Below, piece after piece: positions 26,197 to 37,052 of a stretch of 64,000 nt of DNA. The translations under genes and the position numbers were made by a program. The notes under the pieces are model-generated. The model saw only the letters and a program-made list of their open reading frames with translations. It was not told the DNA's origin and made no database searches. How positions within the stretch are numbered: the first letter of the stretch is position 1; each line of letters opens with the position of its first letter. Source of the stretch: Mucilaginibacter rigui (GTDB lineage Bacteria > Bacteroidota > Bacteroidia > Sphingobacteriales > Sphingobacteriaceae); the NCBI RefSeq assembly GCF_014773275.1, contig NZ_JACWMW010000003.1, positions 682,001 through 746,000 on the forward strand, written 5' to 3'.

Positions 26197-29151
26197 ATGA
26201 AATCTTTTACAAATTTCTTCTTTAAACTCATTGTGCTCTTTTTAACGCTTGTCCCGACCGTGGCTTTGGCCCAACTTAACGGAAATTACGCTTTAAGCGG
26301 TAAAGTTAATGACGATCACGGCCAGCCTTTAGTAGGTACAACCGTAACCATAAAAGGCACAGATAATAAAACCGCTACAGACAGTACCGGTAAATTCACT
26401 TTACAAACAAATGCCAAATTGCCTTTTACCCTTGTGTTTAGCGCGGTTGGTTTTCAAACCCAGGAGTTTCTGATCAAAAATGCTAACAGTAATTTAAATA
26501 TTCAGCTATCTACGCAGGCGTTACTTATAAACGAGGTGGTAGTTACCGCATCCCGCCGCGAAGAGAAGCTGCTGCGATCGCCGGTGGCTATCGAGAAGCT
26601 GAGTATCACAGCACTTAAACAATCGCCCGGCCCAAGTTTTTACGACGCGCTGGAGAATGTTAAAGGCGTACAAATGACCACCACCAGTATCACCATGAAG
26701 GTACCTAACACCCGTGGTTTCAACAGCCCCAATAACTTCAGGTTTATGCAACTGGCCGATGGGGTGGATATGCAGTCGGCCACGTTGGGTGTGCCGCTTG
26801 GTAACGCCATTGGCCCTACCGAACTTGATATTGCCAGTATAGAAATTACCCCGGGCGCTGCAGCGGCCTTATACGGTACAAACGCTATCAACGGTTTATC
26901 AAACTTATTTACTAAAGACCCATTTAAAACGCAGGGCCTTAGCTTTTACCACCGTACAGGTATAAACCATGTGGATGGGATAGGTGTTAGCCCAAGCGCT
27001 ATAAATGAAACCGCCATCCGCTTTGCGAAAGCCTGGAATGATAAATTCGCTTTTAAAATAAACGCGAGTTATTTAACCGGTAAGGACTGGCAATCAGATA
27101 CCCGCCTTGACCAAAACCCCGGTAACCTGAAAACCGCTAACCCGGCTTACCCCGAACTAACCGGGAAAAGCAACGCTGCTTATGATGGCTGGAATAAATA
27201 TGGTGATGATGCCCTCGCCGGCAGTAACACGGTATCTATAAAAGGTATTGTGGTTGATGGTGTTGCCCGCCCGAATTTGACCGTTGCCCGTACAGGTTAC
27301 AACGAAGTTGACCTGGTTGACCCTAAAGTTACCAACCTGAAACTGGATGGTACACTGGCTTATAAAATTTCCCCTACTACACAACTATCTTATACTTACC
27401 GCTATGGCAACATGGATGGCGTTTTTCAACGCGGTAACAAAATATCACTGAATGGCGCATCTGTACAAAACCATAAAATAGAATTAAAAGGTACCGATTT
27501 CCTGGTACGTGCTTATGAATCTATCGAGAATACCGGTAAATCTTTCAACGTAAAGCCACTGGCCGATAACCTTGACCTGAACCACGCCAGTAACTCGGCA
27601 TGGGGTACAGCTTACAAAAACGCCCTTACTGCTTATGCCAATACGCATGGCGGTTCGTTAACATCGGCTAACCTTGCCGCTGCTAATGATGCAGCACGCG
27701 CAGCTGCCGACCTGGGCAGGGTAGAACCCGGTACGCAGGCTTTTAATGATCTGCGCCAAACCATTATCGGGATCAATAACTGGGATATTAAATCGAGCCT
27801 GATCCCTAACGCTCCTGTAACCGGTGGTGCCGCATTAGTGCAAAAAAGTAAAATGTACAATGCAGAGGCACAATGGGACCTGACCAGGCATGTTAAGTTC
27901 ATTGACCTTTTAGTTGGTGCCGATGTACGCATTTACGAGATAACCCCTGATGGCAATAACTTTGTTGACTTTAGCCGCTCAATTGCCGACAGGAACACCC
28001 CGCTGGCTGACGGGAGCTTTGGCGATAACGTGAGTTATAAAAAATATGGTGCGTTCGCTCAGGTTACCAAAACATTCTTTGATGAAAAATTAAAATTGTT
28101 CGGCTCTGTCCGCTGGGACCGTAACCCTTACTTCGGCCCGAAGTTTACACCACGTTTGGCGGCGGTTTACTCGCCAAATACAAACCATAACTTTAGGTTT
28201 ACCTTCCAGAATGGTTACCGTTTCCCGTCGTTGTTTGAAGCGTTATCGTACGTAAACAATGGCCGTGTGAAACGTGTGGGCAGTTTAGGTTTTATTAATG
28301 ATGGCTTAGGTTATCTGGACAACAGCTATACCCAGCAATCGGTAACGGCGTTTAATGCCGCTGTAAAAGCACAATCAACTACGGGTGATGACGCTACCGC
28401 ATTAGCAAATCGTAACCTGCTACAGGTTGCCGACCTGCCAAAAGCACGCCCCGAGCAGATCACTTCGTTTGAGGTGGGTTACAAAGGGATCTTCCTTGAT
28501 AATAAGGTTTTTCTTGATATAGATGCCTATGCCAACCGTTACAACGGCTTTTTAGGCCAGGTGCAGGTGTTTGTGCCAAATGGCACAACAGTAGGCTCAG
28601 ACGCGGCCGTATTGGCCATGCTTGATGTTAACCGCGACCCAACAACCGCCACTGCAGCTAACGCGGCAAGCGCAGGCCAGAGCCGTTATCGCGTGTACAC
28701 CAACGCTAAAAATATATACAACAACTACGGTTCATCGGCAGGGTTAAGCTATAATTTTTACCAGCGTTACACGGTATCGGGTAACGTAAGCTTCAACAAA
28801 CTTAAGGCACAGAAAACGTCGGACATATTTGTGACCGGCTTTAACACACCTGAATGGAGCGGAAACTTCTCTTTTGGTAACCGCGAGGTAGTTAAAAACC
28901 TTGGCTTTAACGTGGTGTACAAATGGCAGCAAAGTTACCTGTGGGAGAGCCCGCTGGTAACCGGCAATGTGCCGGCTATACACACGCTTGATGCACAGGT
29001 TACCCTGCGTGTGCCGGTATATTATGCAACATTTAAAATTGGCGCTACAGATATCACCAACAAACGCTACATACAGTATGCGGGCGGCCCAACCATTGGC
29101 GGCATCTACTATGTTGCGGTTACGCTGGATGGTTTGCTGAGCGGCAAATAA
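26197..29151 (+). CDS. TonB-dependent outer membrane receptor with carboxypeptidase-like N-domain
   Basis: Outer-membrane gated transporter of 984 residues. The signal peptide ends near VALAQ (about residue 26). A carboxypeptidase-regulatory-like beta-sandwich follows (about 32-110, YALSGKVNDDHGQPLVG and DSTGKFTL), typical of Bacteroidota. The plug starts at EVVVTASRREEKLLRSPVAIEKL and holds TRGF, GPTELDIASIEITPGAAAALYGTNAINGL. The barrel fills the rest and ends ITNKRYIQYAGGPTIGGIYY...LSGK. No SusD partner follows, so it is not a SusCD glycan importer; substrate may be an iron chelate, a cofactor or a small organic compound. It is monocistronic, with a strong promoter and terminator. Confidence 0.95.
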   Translation: MKSFTNFFFKLIVLFLTLVPTVALAQLNGNYALSGKVNDDHGQPLVGTTVTIKGTDNKTATDSTGKFTLQTNAKLPFTLVFSAVGFQTQEFLIKNANSNLNIQLSTQALLINEVVVTASRREEKLLRSPVAIEKLSITALKQSPGPSFYDALENVKGVQMTTTSITMKVPNTRGFNSPNNFRFMQLADGVDMQSATLGVPLGNAIGPTELDIASIEITPGAAAALYGTNAINGLSNLFTKDPFKTQGLSFYHRTGINHVDGIGVSPSAINETAIRFAKAWNDKFAFKINASYLTGKDWQSDTRLDQNPGNLKTANPAYPELTGKSNAAYDGWNKYGDDALAGSNTVSIKGIVVDGVARPNLTVARTGYNEVDLVDPKVTNLKLDGTLAYKISPTTQLSYTYRYGNMDGVFQRGNKISLNGASVQNHKIELKGTDFLVRAYESIENTGKSFNVKPLADNLDLNHASNSAWGTAYKNALTAYANTHGGSLTSANLAAANDAARAAADLGRVEPGTQAFNDLRQTIIGINNWDIKSSLIPNAPVTGGAALVQKSKMYNAEAQWDLTRHVKFIDLLVGADVRIYEITPDGNNFVDFSRSIADRNTPLADGSFGDNVSYKKYGAFAQVTKTFFDEKLKLFGSVRWDRNPYFGPKFTPRLAAVYSPNTNHNFRFTFQNGYRFPSLFEALSYVNNGRVKRVGSLGFINDGLGYLDNSYTQQSVTAFNAAVKAQSTTGDDATALANRNLLQVADLPKARPEQITSFEVGYKGIFLDNKVFLDIDAYANRYNGFLGQVQVFVPNGTTVGSDAAVLAMLDVNRDPTTATAANAASAGQSRYRVYTNAKNIYNNYGSSAGLSYNFYQRYTVSGNVSFNKLKAQKTSDIFVTGFNTPEWSGNFSFGNREVVKNLGFNVVYKWQQSYLWESPLVTGNVPAIHTLDAQVTLRVPVYYATFKIGATDITNKRYIQYAGGPTIGGIYYVAVTLDGLLSGK

Positions 29152-29190
29152 AGATCCTATTTGTTTTTTTAGGTATAATTTAGTTTTTCT

Positions 29191-29223
29191 AAAAAGCGGG
29201 CGGGCGAGCTGCCCGCTTTTTTT
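29191..29223 (+). terminator. Rho-independent terminator after the TonB receptor gene
   Basis: AAAAAGCGGGC (29191-29201) pairs exactly with GCCCGCTTTTT (29211-29221) around a 9-base loop and ends in a run of seven T. It lies 40 bases after the stop codon. Confidence 0.9.
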
Positions 29224-29423
29224 ATGCCCTTATTTTTGCTTAACCAATCAGCAATATTATCCCGTTTTATTCCATTTTTAAAACGGGACAAACTGTATAT
29301 TGAATAATTAATTAAAAACTTAAAGAAATACTTTAGATAGTTTGATTAAAGTTGAAAATCAAAAATCTGATTATCAGCGGGTTATATTTCCTTTGTTTGT
29401 TAAAAAATGGGGCAAAACAAGAA

Positions 29424-30746
29424 TTAATCTGCAACCGGGAGTGAGATAGTGAATGTGCTACCCTCGCCTTCAACGCTGTTAACACTTATTTTACCACCGT
29501 GGTTTTCTACAATATCTTTAACAATACTTAAACCTATACCGGTAGATTGCTCGCCTTTTAACCCGGTACGCCCTGCGCCCGAGAAGCGCACAAACAGTTT
29601 TGGGATCAGATCTTTGGGGATGCCTAAACCACGATCTTTTACAGCTATAATGATATTGCTGTTTTCACGCTTAAGGTGTACTTCAACATTATCGGTATCC
29701 TTGCTGAATTTAAGCGCGTTACTAATCAGGTTATCCATCACCCTCGGAAATTTCTCGTGGTTTATCATCGCATAAACCGCTTTAACATCACTTATAAATA
29801 CCACATTGCTTTGTTGTATCTTCCAGGTTGTTACAATATCCTGCAGGCATTTATTAAGTTCGGTACGGGTGGTATCAAACGCGTTCATGTTATCGTTACG
29901 CGCGGCATCCAGTAAATCATCTATAATGGTACGTGCTTTCACGCACGATTCGCGCATCATTGTCAGGTTTTCCTGTGTATCTTGATCAATATCCTCCAGT
30001 TCCATCATCATTGCTAATGATTCCACTGCGGCAATAGGGTTACGCAGATCATGCGCTACGGTGCCTAAAACCTGGTTCTTAAAATTGTTGGCTTTCTCAA
30101 TTTCCTGGTTCTTCTGGCGGATCTCTACTATCTGCCCATAGTAACTGGCTTTGTATGAGAAAAAATATCTTGATGTTAAGTAAAAACCCGCAAGCAAAAT
30201 GGCCGATATCATTTGGTTGTGCGTCATTTCGGTAGCGCCAACCTGCGCGTGAAAAAGCATCATGGTAAACAACATCTCGATACCAATAAGTAATACGATG
30301 GTTTCGTGATACTCAAATACAAACATTACGCTTACAATACTCAGGGCTATGAGATAAAGCGTTAATGCGTTACTGGGATCAGATGTGGATATAAAGCTGG
30401 AGTACATGCCACAGCAAATAATATATAATGCGAATACAAAAATGAACAGCGCCATTCCGGCAGTAGCCCGTTTAGTTTTGCGCATGTTTACTACAAGTAA
30501 ATGACTTACAAGATAAAATAACGGTGTAACTGCAATAAATATCCAGTTGATAAAGTTAAACTCAGGGAAATTCTGTGCCTTGGTTAAACTCTCGGGGAAT
30601 ACATGATAAAGGATACGGATAACTATACTTAAGGTAAGGAAAATAAAACTGGCTGTACGTACCCCTTGTAAATTTTGGTAAGTATAATAGTTACGGTAAG
30701 CCGTACTATATTTTGGGGATAGCTTTGTAAAAAAATGCGTTTCCAA
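29424..30746 (-). CDS. Membrane sensor histidine kinase
   Basis: A 440-residue kinase with about five or six membrane segments in residues 30-200 and no large periplasmic domain, which suggests sensing within or at the membrane. A short coiled linker (about 205-230) leads to the HisKA domain, with the phospho-acceptor His in VAHDLRNPIAA, and the HATPase domain shows DNLISNALKFSK (N-box), VKDRGLGIPKDL (G1) and TGIGLSIVKDIVENHGG (G2). No response regulator lies next to it, so it is an orphan here. It is divergent from clpB across a 181-base gap. A short inverted repeat (29261-29269 with 29279-29287, CCCGTTTTA/TAAAACGGG) sits past its stop and may help termination, although there is no T-tract. 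Confidence 0.93.
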   Translation of the reverse strand: METHFFTKLSPKYSTAYRNYYTYQNLQGVRTASFIFLTLSIVIRILYHVFPESLTKAQNFPEFNFINWIFIAVTPLFYLVSHLLVVNMRKTKRATAGMALFIFVFALYIICCGMYSSFISTSDPSNALTLYLIALSIVSVMFVFEYHETIVLLIGIEMLFTMMLFHAQVGATEMTHNQMISAILLAGFYLTSRYFFSYKASYYGQIVEIRQKNQEIEKANNFKNQVLGTVAHDLRNPIAAVESLAMMMELEDIDQDTQENLTMMRESCVKARTIIDDLLDAARNDNMNAFDTTRTELNKCLQDIVTTWKIQQSNVVFISDVKAVYAMINHEKFPRVMDNLISNALKFSKDTDNVEVHLKRENSNIIIAVKDRGLGIPKDLIPKLFVRFSGAGRTGLKGEQSTGIGLSIVKDIVENHGGKISVNSVEGEGSTFTISLPVAD

Positions 30747-30840
30747 GTTGTTTTTGTGTAAGGGGACTCCAAAAATATAAATTTTCGGAAATAAATATTA
30801 TAACTCCTATAAGTTGTAGATGGCAAAAATAGTGTTCTTA

Positions 30841-30869
30841 TTGACAAAATGTCTGTTCATTTTTAAATA
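30841..30869 (+). promoter_or_regulatory. Candidate clpB promoter
   Basis: TTGACA (30841-30846), 17 bases, TAAATA (30864-30869), a classical -35/-10 layout, 58 bases ahead of the clpB ATG. It does not match the Bacteroidota TAnnTTTG element, so it is only a candidate. No CIRCE-type repeat was seen. Confidence 0.3.
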
Positions 30870-30927
30870 GAATGCCATTTGTTCATTATTTGTAAAGTGG
30901 CAATTGTTTTGAGGGTAATTGAGTACT

Positions 30928-33525
30928 ATGAATTTTAACAACTTTACCATAAAAGCCCAGGAAGCCGTACAAAAGGCATCCGAAATTGCAACAGGTAACC
31001 AGCAGCAAGCTATAGAAACCGCGCATTTACTGAAAGGTTTATTACTGGTTGACGAGAATGTTATAACCTACCTGTTGAAAAAATTAAACGTTAACCTAAA
31101 CAGGTTAAACGATACGCTTGATGCGCAGATAAAGTCTTTCCCCAAAGTGAGTGGGAGCGATGTATACCTGTCATCGGGCACTAACAGTGCGTTGCAAAAA
31201 GCTACAGCTTACTTAAAGGAATTTAAGGATGAGTTTGTATCTGTAGAGCACATTTTGTTAGGTATACTTGCCGGCAATGATGCAACTGCAAGCGTTTTAA
31301 AAGATGCGGGTGTAAACGAAAAAGACCTTAAAAAGGCCATCACCAGTTTACGCGGCGATAGCAAGGTAACCGACCAAAATGCCGAAGCTACCTACAACGC
31401 ATTAAATAAATATGCCCGCAACCTTAATGAATACGCTGAAAGCGGCAAGCTCGACCCGGTTATAGGCCGCGATGAAGAGATCCGTCGTGTAATCCAGATC
31501 CTATCACGACGTACCAAAAATAACCCGATATTGGTTGGTGAACCCGGTGTGGGTAAAACCGCCATTGCCGAAGGTATTGCGTTTAGAATCATCAAAGGCG
31601 ATGTGCCTGAAAGCCTGAAAACCAAAACTGTGTACTCGCTTGATATGGGTGCGCTGATAGCGGGTGCCAAATACAAAGGCGAGTTTGAAGAGCGCCTGAA
31701 GGCAGTTATCAAAGAAGTAATCCAAAGCGATGGTGAGATAGTTCTGTTTATTGACGAGATACACACACTTGTTGGTGCCGGTGGAGGCGAAGGTGCGATG
31801 GATGCAGCAAATATCCTGAAACCGGCCCTTGCCCGTGGCGAACTAAGGGCAATTGGCGCCACCACACTAAATGAGTATCAAAAGTATGTGGAGAAGGATA
31901 AAGCTTTAGAACGCCGCTTCCAGAAGGTGATGGTTGATGAGCCCGATACTGCTGATGCTATCTCTATTCTGCGTGGATTAAAAGAACGGTATGAAGCCCA
32001 CCATAAAGTACGGATCAAAGACGAGGCTATCATCGCCGCGGTAGAAATGTCGCAGCGTTATATATCCGACAGGTTTTTGCCTGATAAGGCTATCGATCTG
32101 ATGGATGAAGCCGCTTCAAAACTTCGTTTAGAAATGGATTCGGTACCCGAGGCTGTCGATGAATTAGAACGCCGCATTATGCAACTGGAGATTGAGCGCG
32201 AAGCCATTAAACGCGAAAAAGACGACCGCAAGGTAAGCGAGCTGAGCGAAGAAATTGCCAATCTTAGTGCCGACCGTGATTCGTTACGTGCTAAATGGCA
32301 GGGCGAAAAAGATATTGTAGATGGCATCAACCAAAAGGTTGAGCAAATCGAAAATTATAAGCTGGAAGCCGAACAGGCCGAACGTGCCGGTGATTACGGT
32401 AAAGTAGCCGAATTACGCTACGGTACCATAGTTGAAGCACAGCAGGAAGTTGACAAACTGAAAGCCGCTTTAGCTGAGAACCAGGATGATAGCCGGATGC
32501 TGAAAGAGGAAGTTACTGCCGACGATATTGCCGGTGTTGTAAGCCGCTGGACTGGCATCCCGGTAAGTAAAATGATCCAGAGCGAGCGGGAAAAGTTGCT
32601 GAGCCTTGAAGCCGAACTGCATAAACGTGTGGCCGGGCAGGAGGAAGCTATCGAAGCCATCAGCGATGCCATACGCCGTAGCCGTGCGGGTTTGCAGGAT
32701 AAACGTAAGCCTATAGGTTCATTTATATTCCTGGGGACTACCGGTGTGGGTAAAACGGAGCTGGCAAAAGCGCTTGCCGAATACCTGTTCAATGATGAAA
32801 ACTCATTGGTTCGTATTGATATGAGCGAATACCAGGAACGCCATTCGGTATCAAGGCTGATTGGTGCGCCTCCGGGATATGTGGGTTATGATGAAGGCGG
32901 ACAATTAACCGAGGCCGTACGCCGTAAACCATACAGCGTAGTATTACTGGATGAGATTGAAAAAGCACATCCGGATGTATTTAACATTTTGTTGCAGGTA
33001 TTGGATGATGGCCATTTAACCGATAATAAAGGCCGTGTGGTGAACTTTAAGAATACCATCATCATTATGACATCCAACATCGGTTCAAACATCATACAGG
33101 AAAACTTTGCTGACCTGGAAGATAATAACCGTGAGGAAGTTATCGCCAAAACCAAGAATGAACTTTTTACCCTGTTGCGTGCTACCATTAGGCCCGAGTT
33201 TTTGAACAGGATAGATGAGATCATTATGTTTACCCCACTAAGCAGGGATGAGATAACAGATATTGTAAAGCTTCAGTTCAAACAGGTGCAGCAAACCCTT
33301 GCCGAAATGGGTGTAACCATAGAAGCATCAGAAGAAGCTTTGGATTGGCTGGCACAATTGGGTTACGACCCGCAGTTTGGTGCAAGGCCATTAAAGCGTG
33401 TTATACAAAAGAAAATACTGAATGAGTTATCAAAACAGATCCTTGCCGGTAAGGTGGATAGGGACAGTAAGATAAAGCTGGATATGTTTGATAACAACTT
33501 TGTGTTTATGAATGCCGCTGAGTAA
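30928..33525 (+). CDS. clpB: ATP-dependent chaperone ClpB
   Basis: Hexameric AAA+ disaggregase of 865 residues that rescues aggregated proteins with DnaK. The N-domain (1-145) begins [21 protein letters not shown]1 has Walker A GEPGVGKT (204-211) and [12 protein letters not shown]. The middle coiled-coil propeller (about 400-530) distinguishes ClpB from ClpA/C. NBD2 has GTTGVGKT (603-610), [26 protein letters not shown] and [16 protein letters not shown] nine bases upstream could also start the frame, but the ATG at 30928 matches the family's usual N-terminus. It is monocistronic, with a strong terminator behind it. Confidence 0.97.
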   Translation: MNFNNFTIKAQEAVQKASEIATGNQQQAIETAHLLKGLLLVDENVITYLLKKLNVNLNRLNDTLDAQIKSFPKVSGSDVYLSSGTNSALQKATAYLKEFKDEFVSVEHILLGILAGNDATASVLKDAGVNEKDLKKAITSLRGDSKVTDQNAEATYNALNKYARNLNEYAESGKLDPVIGRDEEIRRVIQILSRRTKNNPILVGEPGVGKTAIAEGIAFRIIKGDVPESLKTKTVYSLDMGALIAGAKYKGEFEERLKAVIKEVIQSDGEIVLFIDEIHTLVGAGGGEGAMDAANILKPALARGELRAIGATTLNEYQKYVEKDKALERRFQKVMVDEPDTADAISILRGLKERYEAHHKVRIKDEAIIAAVEMSQRYISDRFLPDKAIDLMDEAASKLRLEMDSVPEAVDELERRIMQLEIEREAIKREKDDRKVSELSEEIANLSADRDSLRAKWQGEKDIVDGINQKVEQIENYKLEAEQAERAGDYGKVAELRYGTIVEAQQEVDKLKAALAENQDDSRMLKEEVTADDIAGVVSRWTGIPVSKMIQSEREKLLSLEAELHKRVAGQEEAIEAISDAIRRSRAGLQDKRKPIGSFIFLGTTGVGKTELAKALAEYLFNDENSLVRIDMSEYQERHSVSRLIGAPPGYVGYDEGGQLTEAVRRKPYSVVLLDEIEKAHPDVFNILLQVLDDGHLTDNKGRVVNFKNTIIIMTSNIGSNIIQENFADLEDNNREEVIAKTKNELFTLLRATIRPEFLNRIDEIIMFTPLSRDEITDIVKLQFKQVQQTLAEMGVTIEASEEALDWLAQLGYDPQFGARPLKRVIQKKILNELSKQILAGKVDRDSKIKLDMFDNNFVFMNAAE

Positions 33526-33584
33526 GATTTGATGAGTAAGACGCGTTCATGCAATAGGGCTGCCTTTGGGCTGCTCTTGTTGTT

Positions 33585-33625
33585 TATAAGAAAAGGCAAG
33601 CCAAATAAGCTTGCCTTTTCTTATA
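33585..33625. terminator. Bidirectional terminator between clpB and the S9 peptidase gene
   Basis: A perfect 17-bp stem (33585-33601 with 33609-33625) and a 7-base loop. A-rich and T-rich sides give a U-tract in both directions, serving clpB on plus and, from the far side, the convergent peptidase gene on minus. Confidence 0.88.
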
Positions 33626-33662
33626 TGCTTAACCGGCAGTTGCAAGTGCTCACTACAAACGG

Positions 33663-36473
33663 TTATTGTCCGCTCATTTCAAAACCCCAGTCTTTACCTT
33701 TATCAACTGCAGGTACGCCTTTATCCAGCCATACTGGCATTGGCGCGCCCTTTAAAAAGTGGTTAAAGAACTGCGCTTCGCGGATGCTGATATCCTTCTT
33801 GTTTTGGCGTTTTACCAGATTATGGGCCTCGTCATTATACTGCAATAGCCAAACAGGCTTGCCCAGCCTGCGCAGTGCGGTAAACATTTCAATGCCCTGG
33901 TACCATGGTACAGCACCATCAGCATCGTTACTCATAATAACTACCGGAGTTTTTACTTTCGGGAGTTGAAACAGCGGCGAGTTTTCGATATACAAACCCG
34001 GTTTATCCCACAAACTTGCGCCAATGCGGCTCTGCGTTTTTTCGTACTGAAACTGCCTGTTTGCACCGCTTTCCCAACGGATACCACCGTATGCCGAGGT
34101 CATGTTGGCCACTGGCGCGCCAGCCCATGCGGCAGCATACATATTGGTTTGGGTGATGAGGTAAGCTACCTGGTAACCGCCCCAGCTTTGGCCCTGTATG
34201 CCTATATGCTGCCCATCAACCCATGGGTTTTTCTTTAATGCTTCCACGCCCGAGTTTACAAACTCAACCGCCGATGCACCGGGGTGGCCGGTTTCATAAC
34301 TGATATCCGGTGCAAAAACCAAATAGCCGTTACTTACAAACCATGAGATTGGCAGGCGCGATGGCGTAGGTGCAGGGGGGATGTAGTTGTATAATCCGTC
34401 AGATAGTTTCTCATAAAAATAGGCTATCATCGGGTATTTTTTGGCCGGGTCAAAATCTTCTGGTTTGTATAATATCCCTTTTGATCTGTAGCCTTTGGGT
34501 GTCGTCCATTGCACCAGTTCGGCAGTACCCCAGTTGTACTGTGCCTGTTGCAGGTTTATGGCGCTTAGTTTTGTTTCCTGTAAAAGGTCGGTTGATACAT
34601 ACAGATCGGGAGATTGCGTGTAACTGTATTTGGTGTAAATAAACTCATTGGCGTTTTTGGCCTTCTGCAAGCCGCTATAACCCATTGGTGCCATTACAAC
34701 CTTTTTAGGAGCATAATCGCTGTTTAACTCTTTTTTATAATAGCCCCATTGCTTATTCTCGTCGTTCTGGGCAATCATCCACAACATTTTTTTTGATGGG
34801 ATGAATTTCTCCTCAGGGTTGTTACTATCATAGCGAAACTCGATATTATACCTGCGGCCCATACCATTTGTAAAATTGGTGGCATGGCCGGTTGCAGGGT
34901 CAATGGCCCAAATGTCGTATCGGTCGTAGATCAGTACGCGTTTGTCGTTCTCTTCCCAGGCACTTAAACCATAAGGTGACGGGTCGTCAGGCACATCATT
35001 GTCTTCGGCACCCAATTTAACACCAAGCCTGTTGGTGATATTTATTTTTTTACCAGTGGCGATGGTATAGCTGTGCCAGTTCTGATCTTTATAGTCGAAC
35101 CAAACCACATAATTACCACCCGGCGATATATTGTAACGGGCTTTCAACCGGTCGTTTATGCGCAGGCGTTCGCCGGTTTTGGTATTGATCAAATAAGCGG
35201 CTTGTTGCGAGCCACCTTCCCATTGGGCTTGTACACGTGCGCCGGTATCAGTCAGCCCTAAAACAAAGGGTGCATCATTATTATCAGATACCATTATCTC
35301 TCGGATTCCTTTATCACCCAACTGCACCAGCTTGTGAGTGCCATCAGCTGGGCGGATAACCGCCTGATAACTGCGTTTTAATTCGCGTTGCAGGTTTTTT
35401 AGCTGTTGTGGCTGCAGGTAATCGTCTTTATAGTTCCAGATGTCTACTCGGGCGTTCTCAAAATCTACCAGGGTAGTATCGGCAGGTTTTGGGATTGGCG
35501 CTGTACCAAAGAACAAGTTGTTACCGCTTTTGCTGAAAAATATTTTACTGTCGCCGCTTACCGCCCAGTTTACCGGCATACCTGCCGATGTTGATTCGGC
35601 AATAACAATAGCACTATCATTTGCAGTGGTGTAGTAATAAAGTTTAAACGGTTTTACTAAAGCTTTTTCAGGGTTCTTTTCGGCGGTAAAGGCAAGCTGT
35701 TTGCCGGCATCATCAAAAGTTAAGTTTTTATAATTGCCACGGCCCGTGCTTAAGGTTTTCAATATGTCTTTTTCTATATCATAAATAAACAAGCCCGATA
35801 CCACGGTTTTGTTCTTTTTAGGCGCTGTTACCGAAAATGCCAGCCATTTACCGTTTTTAGTGAGTTGGTAATCGCTAACATACTTAAAACTACGTGTTTT
35901 GCCTTTTAAAAGTTGGTTTACCGTTAATTCAGCACCTTCTTTAACGGGTGGGGCAATAGTGGTTGTAATAGCTTTTTTCGAAGTATCAGATGTTTCAGTT
36001 TTTTTAACCGTATCGGCAGTAGAGAGGTAAGCTATAACAGTAGCTTTATCGGCTATTTTAAATGAGCGTATAGCCGGTATTTTGGTTATCGTATTTTTGT
36101 CTAAAGTAATGATCCCCAGTGTATCTTTAGGGAATTCAGATTGCTTTTTCTTTTTGATCTTAGCCTGGCGCACATCTTTATAAAACGGCCTTATTAAAAA
36201 TACAGCGTATTTAGAGTCGGGTGTAAAGCGTGCGGTATCTGCCCGCGGTATATTAATCAGGCTTTTACCGTTACCGCCTGTTATTACCAAATTAGCATCG
36301 CCCTCTTGTGGTTTTATAGCGTAAACTATCCATTTACCATCGTTGCTGATGCGTTCACCGGCTATACTTTGCCATCCATCGTAAACAGATTGATCCAACG
36401 GTTTTTTTGATGTTTTTTGTGCAGATGCATAAAAACAGAACAGTAGAAATACGGGCAGTAAAATTTTTTTCAT
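33663..36473 (-). CDS. Exported S9 family (prolyl oligopeptidase-like) serine peptidase
   Basis: Exported peptidase of 936 residues, longer than classic DPP-IV because of an extended N-terminal half. The signal peptide [19 protein letters not shown] is followed by a beta-propeller region that gates the active site, then the alpha/beta-hydrolase domain from about 670. The nucleophile Ser763 lies in GQSWGGY; the Asp is probably in [11 protein letters not shown], and the His in NDEAHNLV. It likely degrades oligopeptides in the periplasm or outside the cell. It is convergent with clpB, and a 70-base gap separates it from the small gene upstream on the same strand. Confidence 0.92.
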   Translation of the reverse strand: MKKILLPVFLLFCFYASAQKTSKKPLDQSVYDGWQSIAGERISNDGKWIVYAIKPQEGDANLVITGGNGKSLINIPRADTARFTPDSKYAVFLIRPFYKDVRQAKIKKKKQSEFPKDTLGIITLDKNTITKIPAIRSFKIADKATVIAYLSTADTVKKTETSDTSKKAITTTIAPPVKEGAELTVNQLLKGKTRSFKYVSDYQLTKNGKWLAFSVTAPKKNKTVVSGLFIYDIEKDILKTLSTGRGNYKNLTFDDAGKQLAFTAEKNPEKALVKPFKLYYYTTANDSAIVIAESTSAGMPVNWAVSGDSKIFFSKSGNNLFFGTAPIPKPADTTLVDFENARVDIWNYKDDYLQPQQLKNLQRELKRSYQAVIRPADGTHKLVQLGDKGIREIMVSDNNDAPFVLGLTDTGARVQAQWEGGSQQAAYLINTKTGERLRINDRLKARYNISPGGNYVVWFDYKDQNWHSYTIATGKKINITNRLGVKLGAEDNDVPDDPSPYGLSAWEENDKRVLIYDRYDIWAIDPATGHATNFTNGMGRRYNIEFRYDSNNPEEKFIPSKKMLWMIAQNDENKQWGYYKKELNSDYAPKKVVMAPMGYSGLQKAKNANEFIYTKYSYTQSPDLYVSTDLLQETKLSAINLQQAQYNWGTAELVQWTTPKGYRSKGILYKPEDFDPAKKYPMIAYFYEKLSDGLYNYIPPAPTPSRLPISWFVSNGYLVFAPDISYETGHPGASAVEFVNSGVEALKKNPWVDGQHIGIQGQSWGGYQVAYLITQTNMYAAAWAGAPVANMTSAYGGIRWESGANRQFQYEKTQSRIGASLWDKPGLYIENSPLFQLPKVKTPVVIMSNDADGAVPWYQGIEMFTALRRLGKPVWLLQYNDEAHNLVKRQNKKDISIREAQFFNHFLKGAPMPVWLDKGVPAVDKGKDWGFEMSGQ

Positions 36474-36543
36474 ATCAAAGCAGATGGTAAGCAGCCCTAA
36501 TATCTTAAATTTTAATGCTTTGGAAGTTAATGAAATGAAAAAG

Positions 36544-36870
36544 TTACAAGTTGGCCGACGTTAATTTATGGTTGGCCGCTATTATATTAAATAACCGGTT
36601 AAAAAATGCTTTTATTTTAGCCGTTATAGATTGATGAGATACCGTTGGTTGCTGCAGCATATTCGGCATGTCGTTATTATCATTCAGATCGTCTTTTCCT
36701 TCCATTTCCTCCAAAACAAACTGGCGGACTCCCGCATCCCGGTTAATGATCTCGTCCATTTCGGTAAGGTCTTTTAAAGTTGCCTGCCCGTTGCTGCGTT
36801 TTTTCCAAAGCACTTCAAACCTCTCCTGAGATAGGGTGCGCCTGATAATATACCGATTGTCTTTACTCAT
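36544..36870 (-). CDS. Small hypothetical protein
   Basis: A 108-residue protein, starting [24 protein letters not shown], with a charged helical N-terminal half ([23 protein letters not shown]), an acidic Asn/Asp-rich linker ([13 protein letters not shown]) and a basic amphipathic C-terminal helix ([21 protein letters not shown]) that could lie on a membrane. No signal peptide and no known family. It sits 70 bases before the S9 peptidase gene on the same strand and may be co-transcribed with it. Function unknown. Confidence 0.65.
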   Translation of the reverse strand: MSKDNRYIIRRTLSQERFEVLWKKRSNGQATLKDLTEMDEIINRDAGVRQFVLEEMEGKDDLNDNNDMPNMLQQPTVSHQSITAKIKAFFNRLFNIIAANHKLTSANL

Positions 36871-37007
36871 GACACTGCTATTGACCTAACATACCTCAAA
36901 TCAGATGCCATGCTTTTAATTATCTGATTTTTAATTGTTTAAATTGTTTTAATGGTTTTTGTTGGTCGGTTTTAATACAAGCAGTGTACGGATACGTGCA
37001 GTGAAAT

Positions 37008-37039
37008 AATAAAGCCGAAAGTTATGCTTCCGGCTTATT
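37008..37039 (-). terminator. Terminator after lepB
   Basis: Read on the minus strand, AATAAGCCGGAAG pairs with CTTTCGGCTTTATT across a short loop, with one bulged U and one G-U pair. It starts 14 bases past the lepB stop. The U-tract behind it is weak, so the call is moderate. Confidence 0.55.
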
Positions 37040-37052
37040 GTTTCAGTATGTT

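Noticed and set aside
29261..29287. Inverted repeat CCCGTTTTA/TAAAACGGG as a terminator of the histidine kinase gene
   Set aside because: The stem is perfect but lacks a T-tract on the minus strand and lies 137 bases past the stop; kept only as a remark in the kinase entry.
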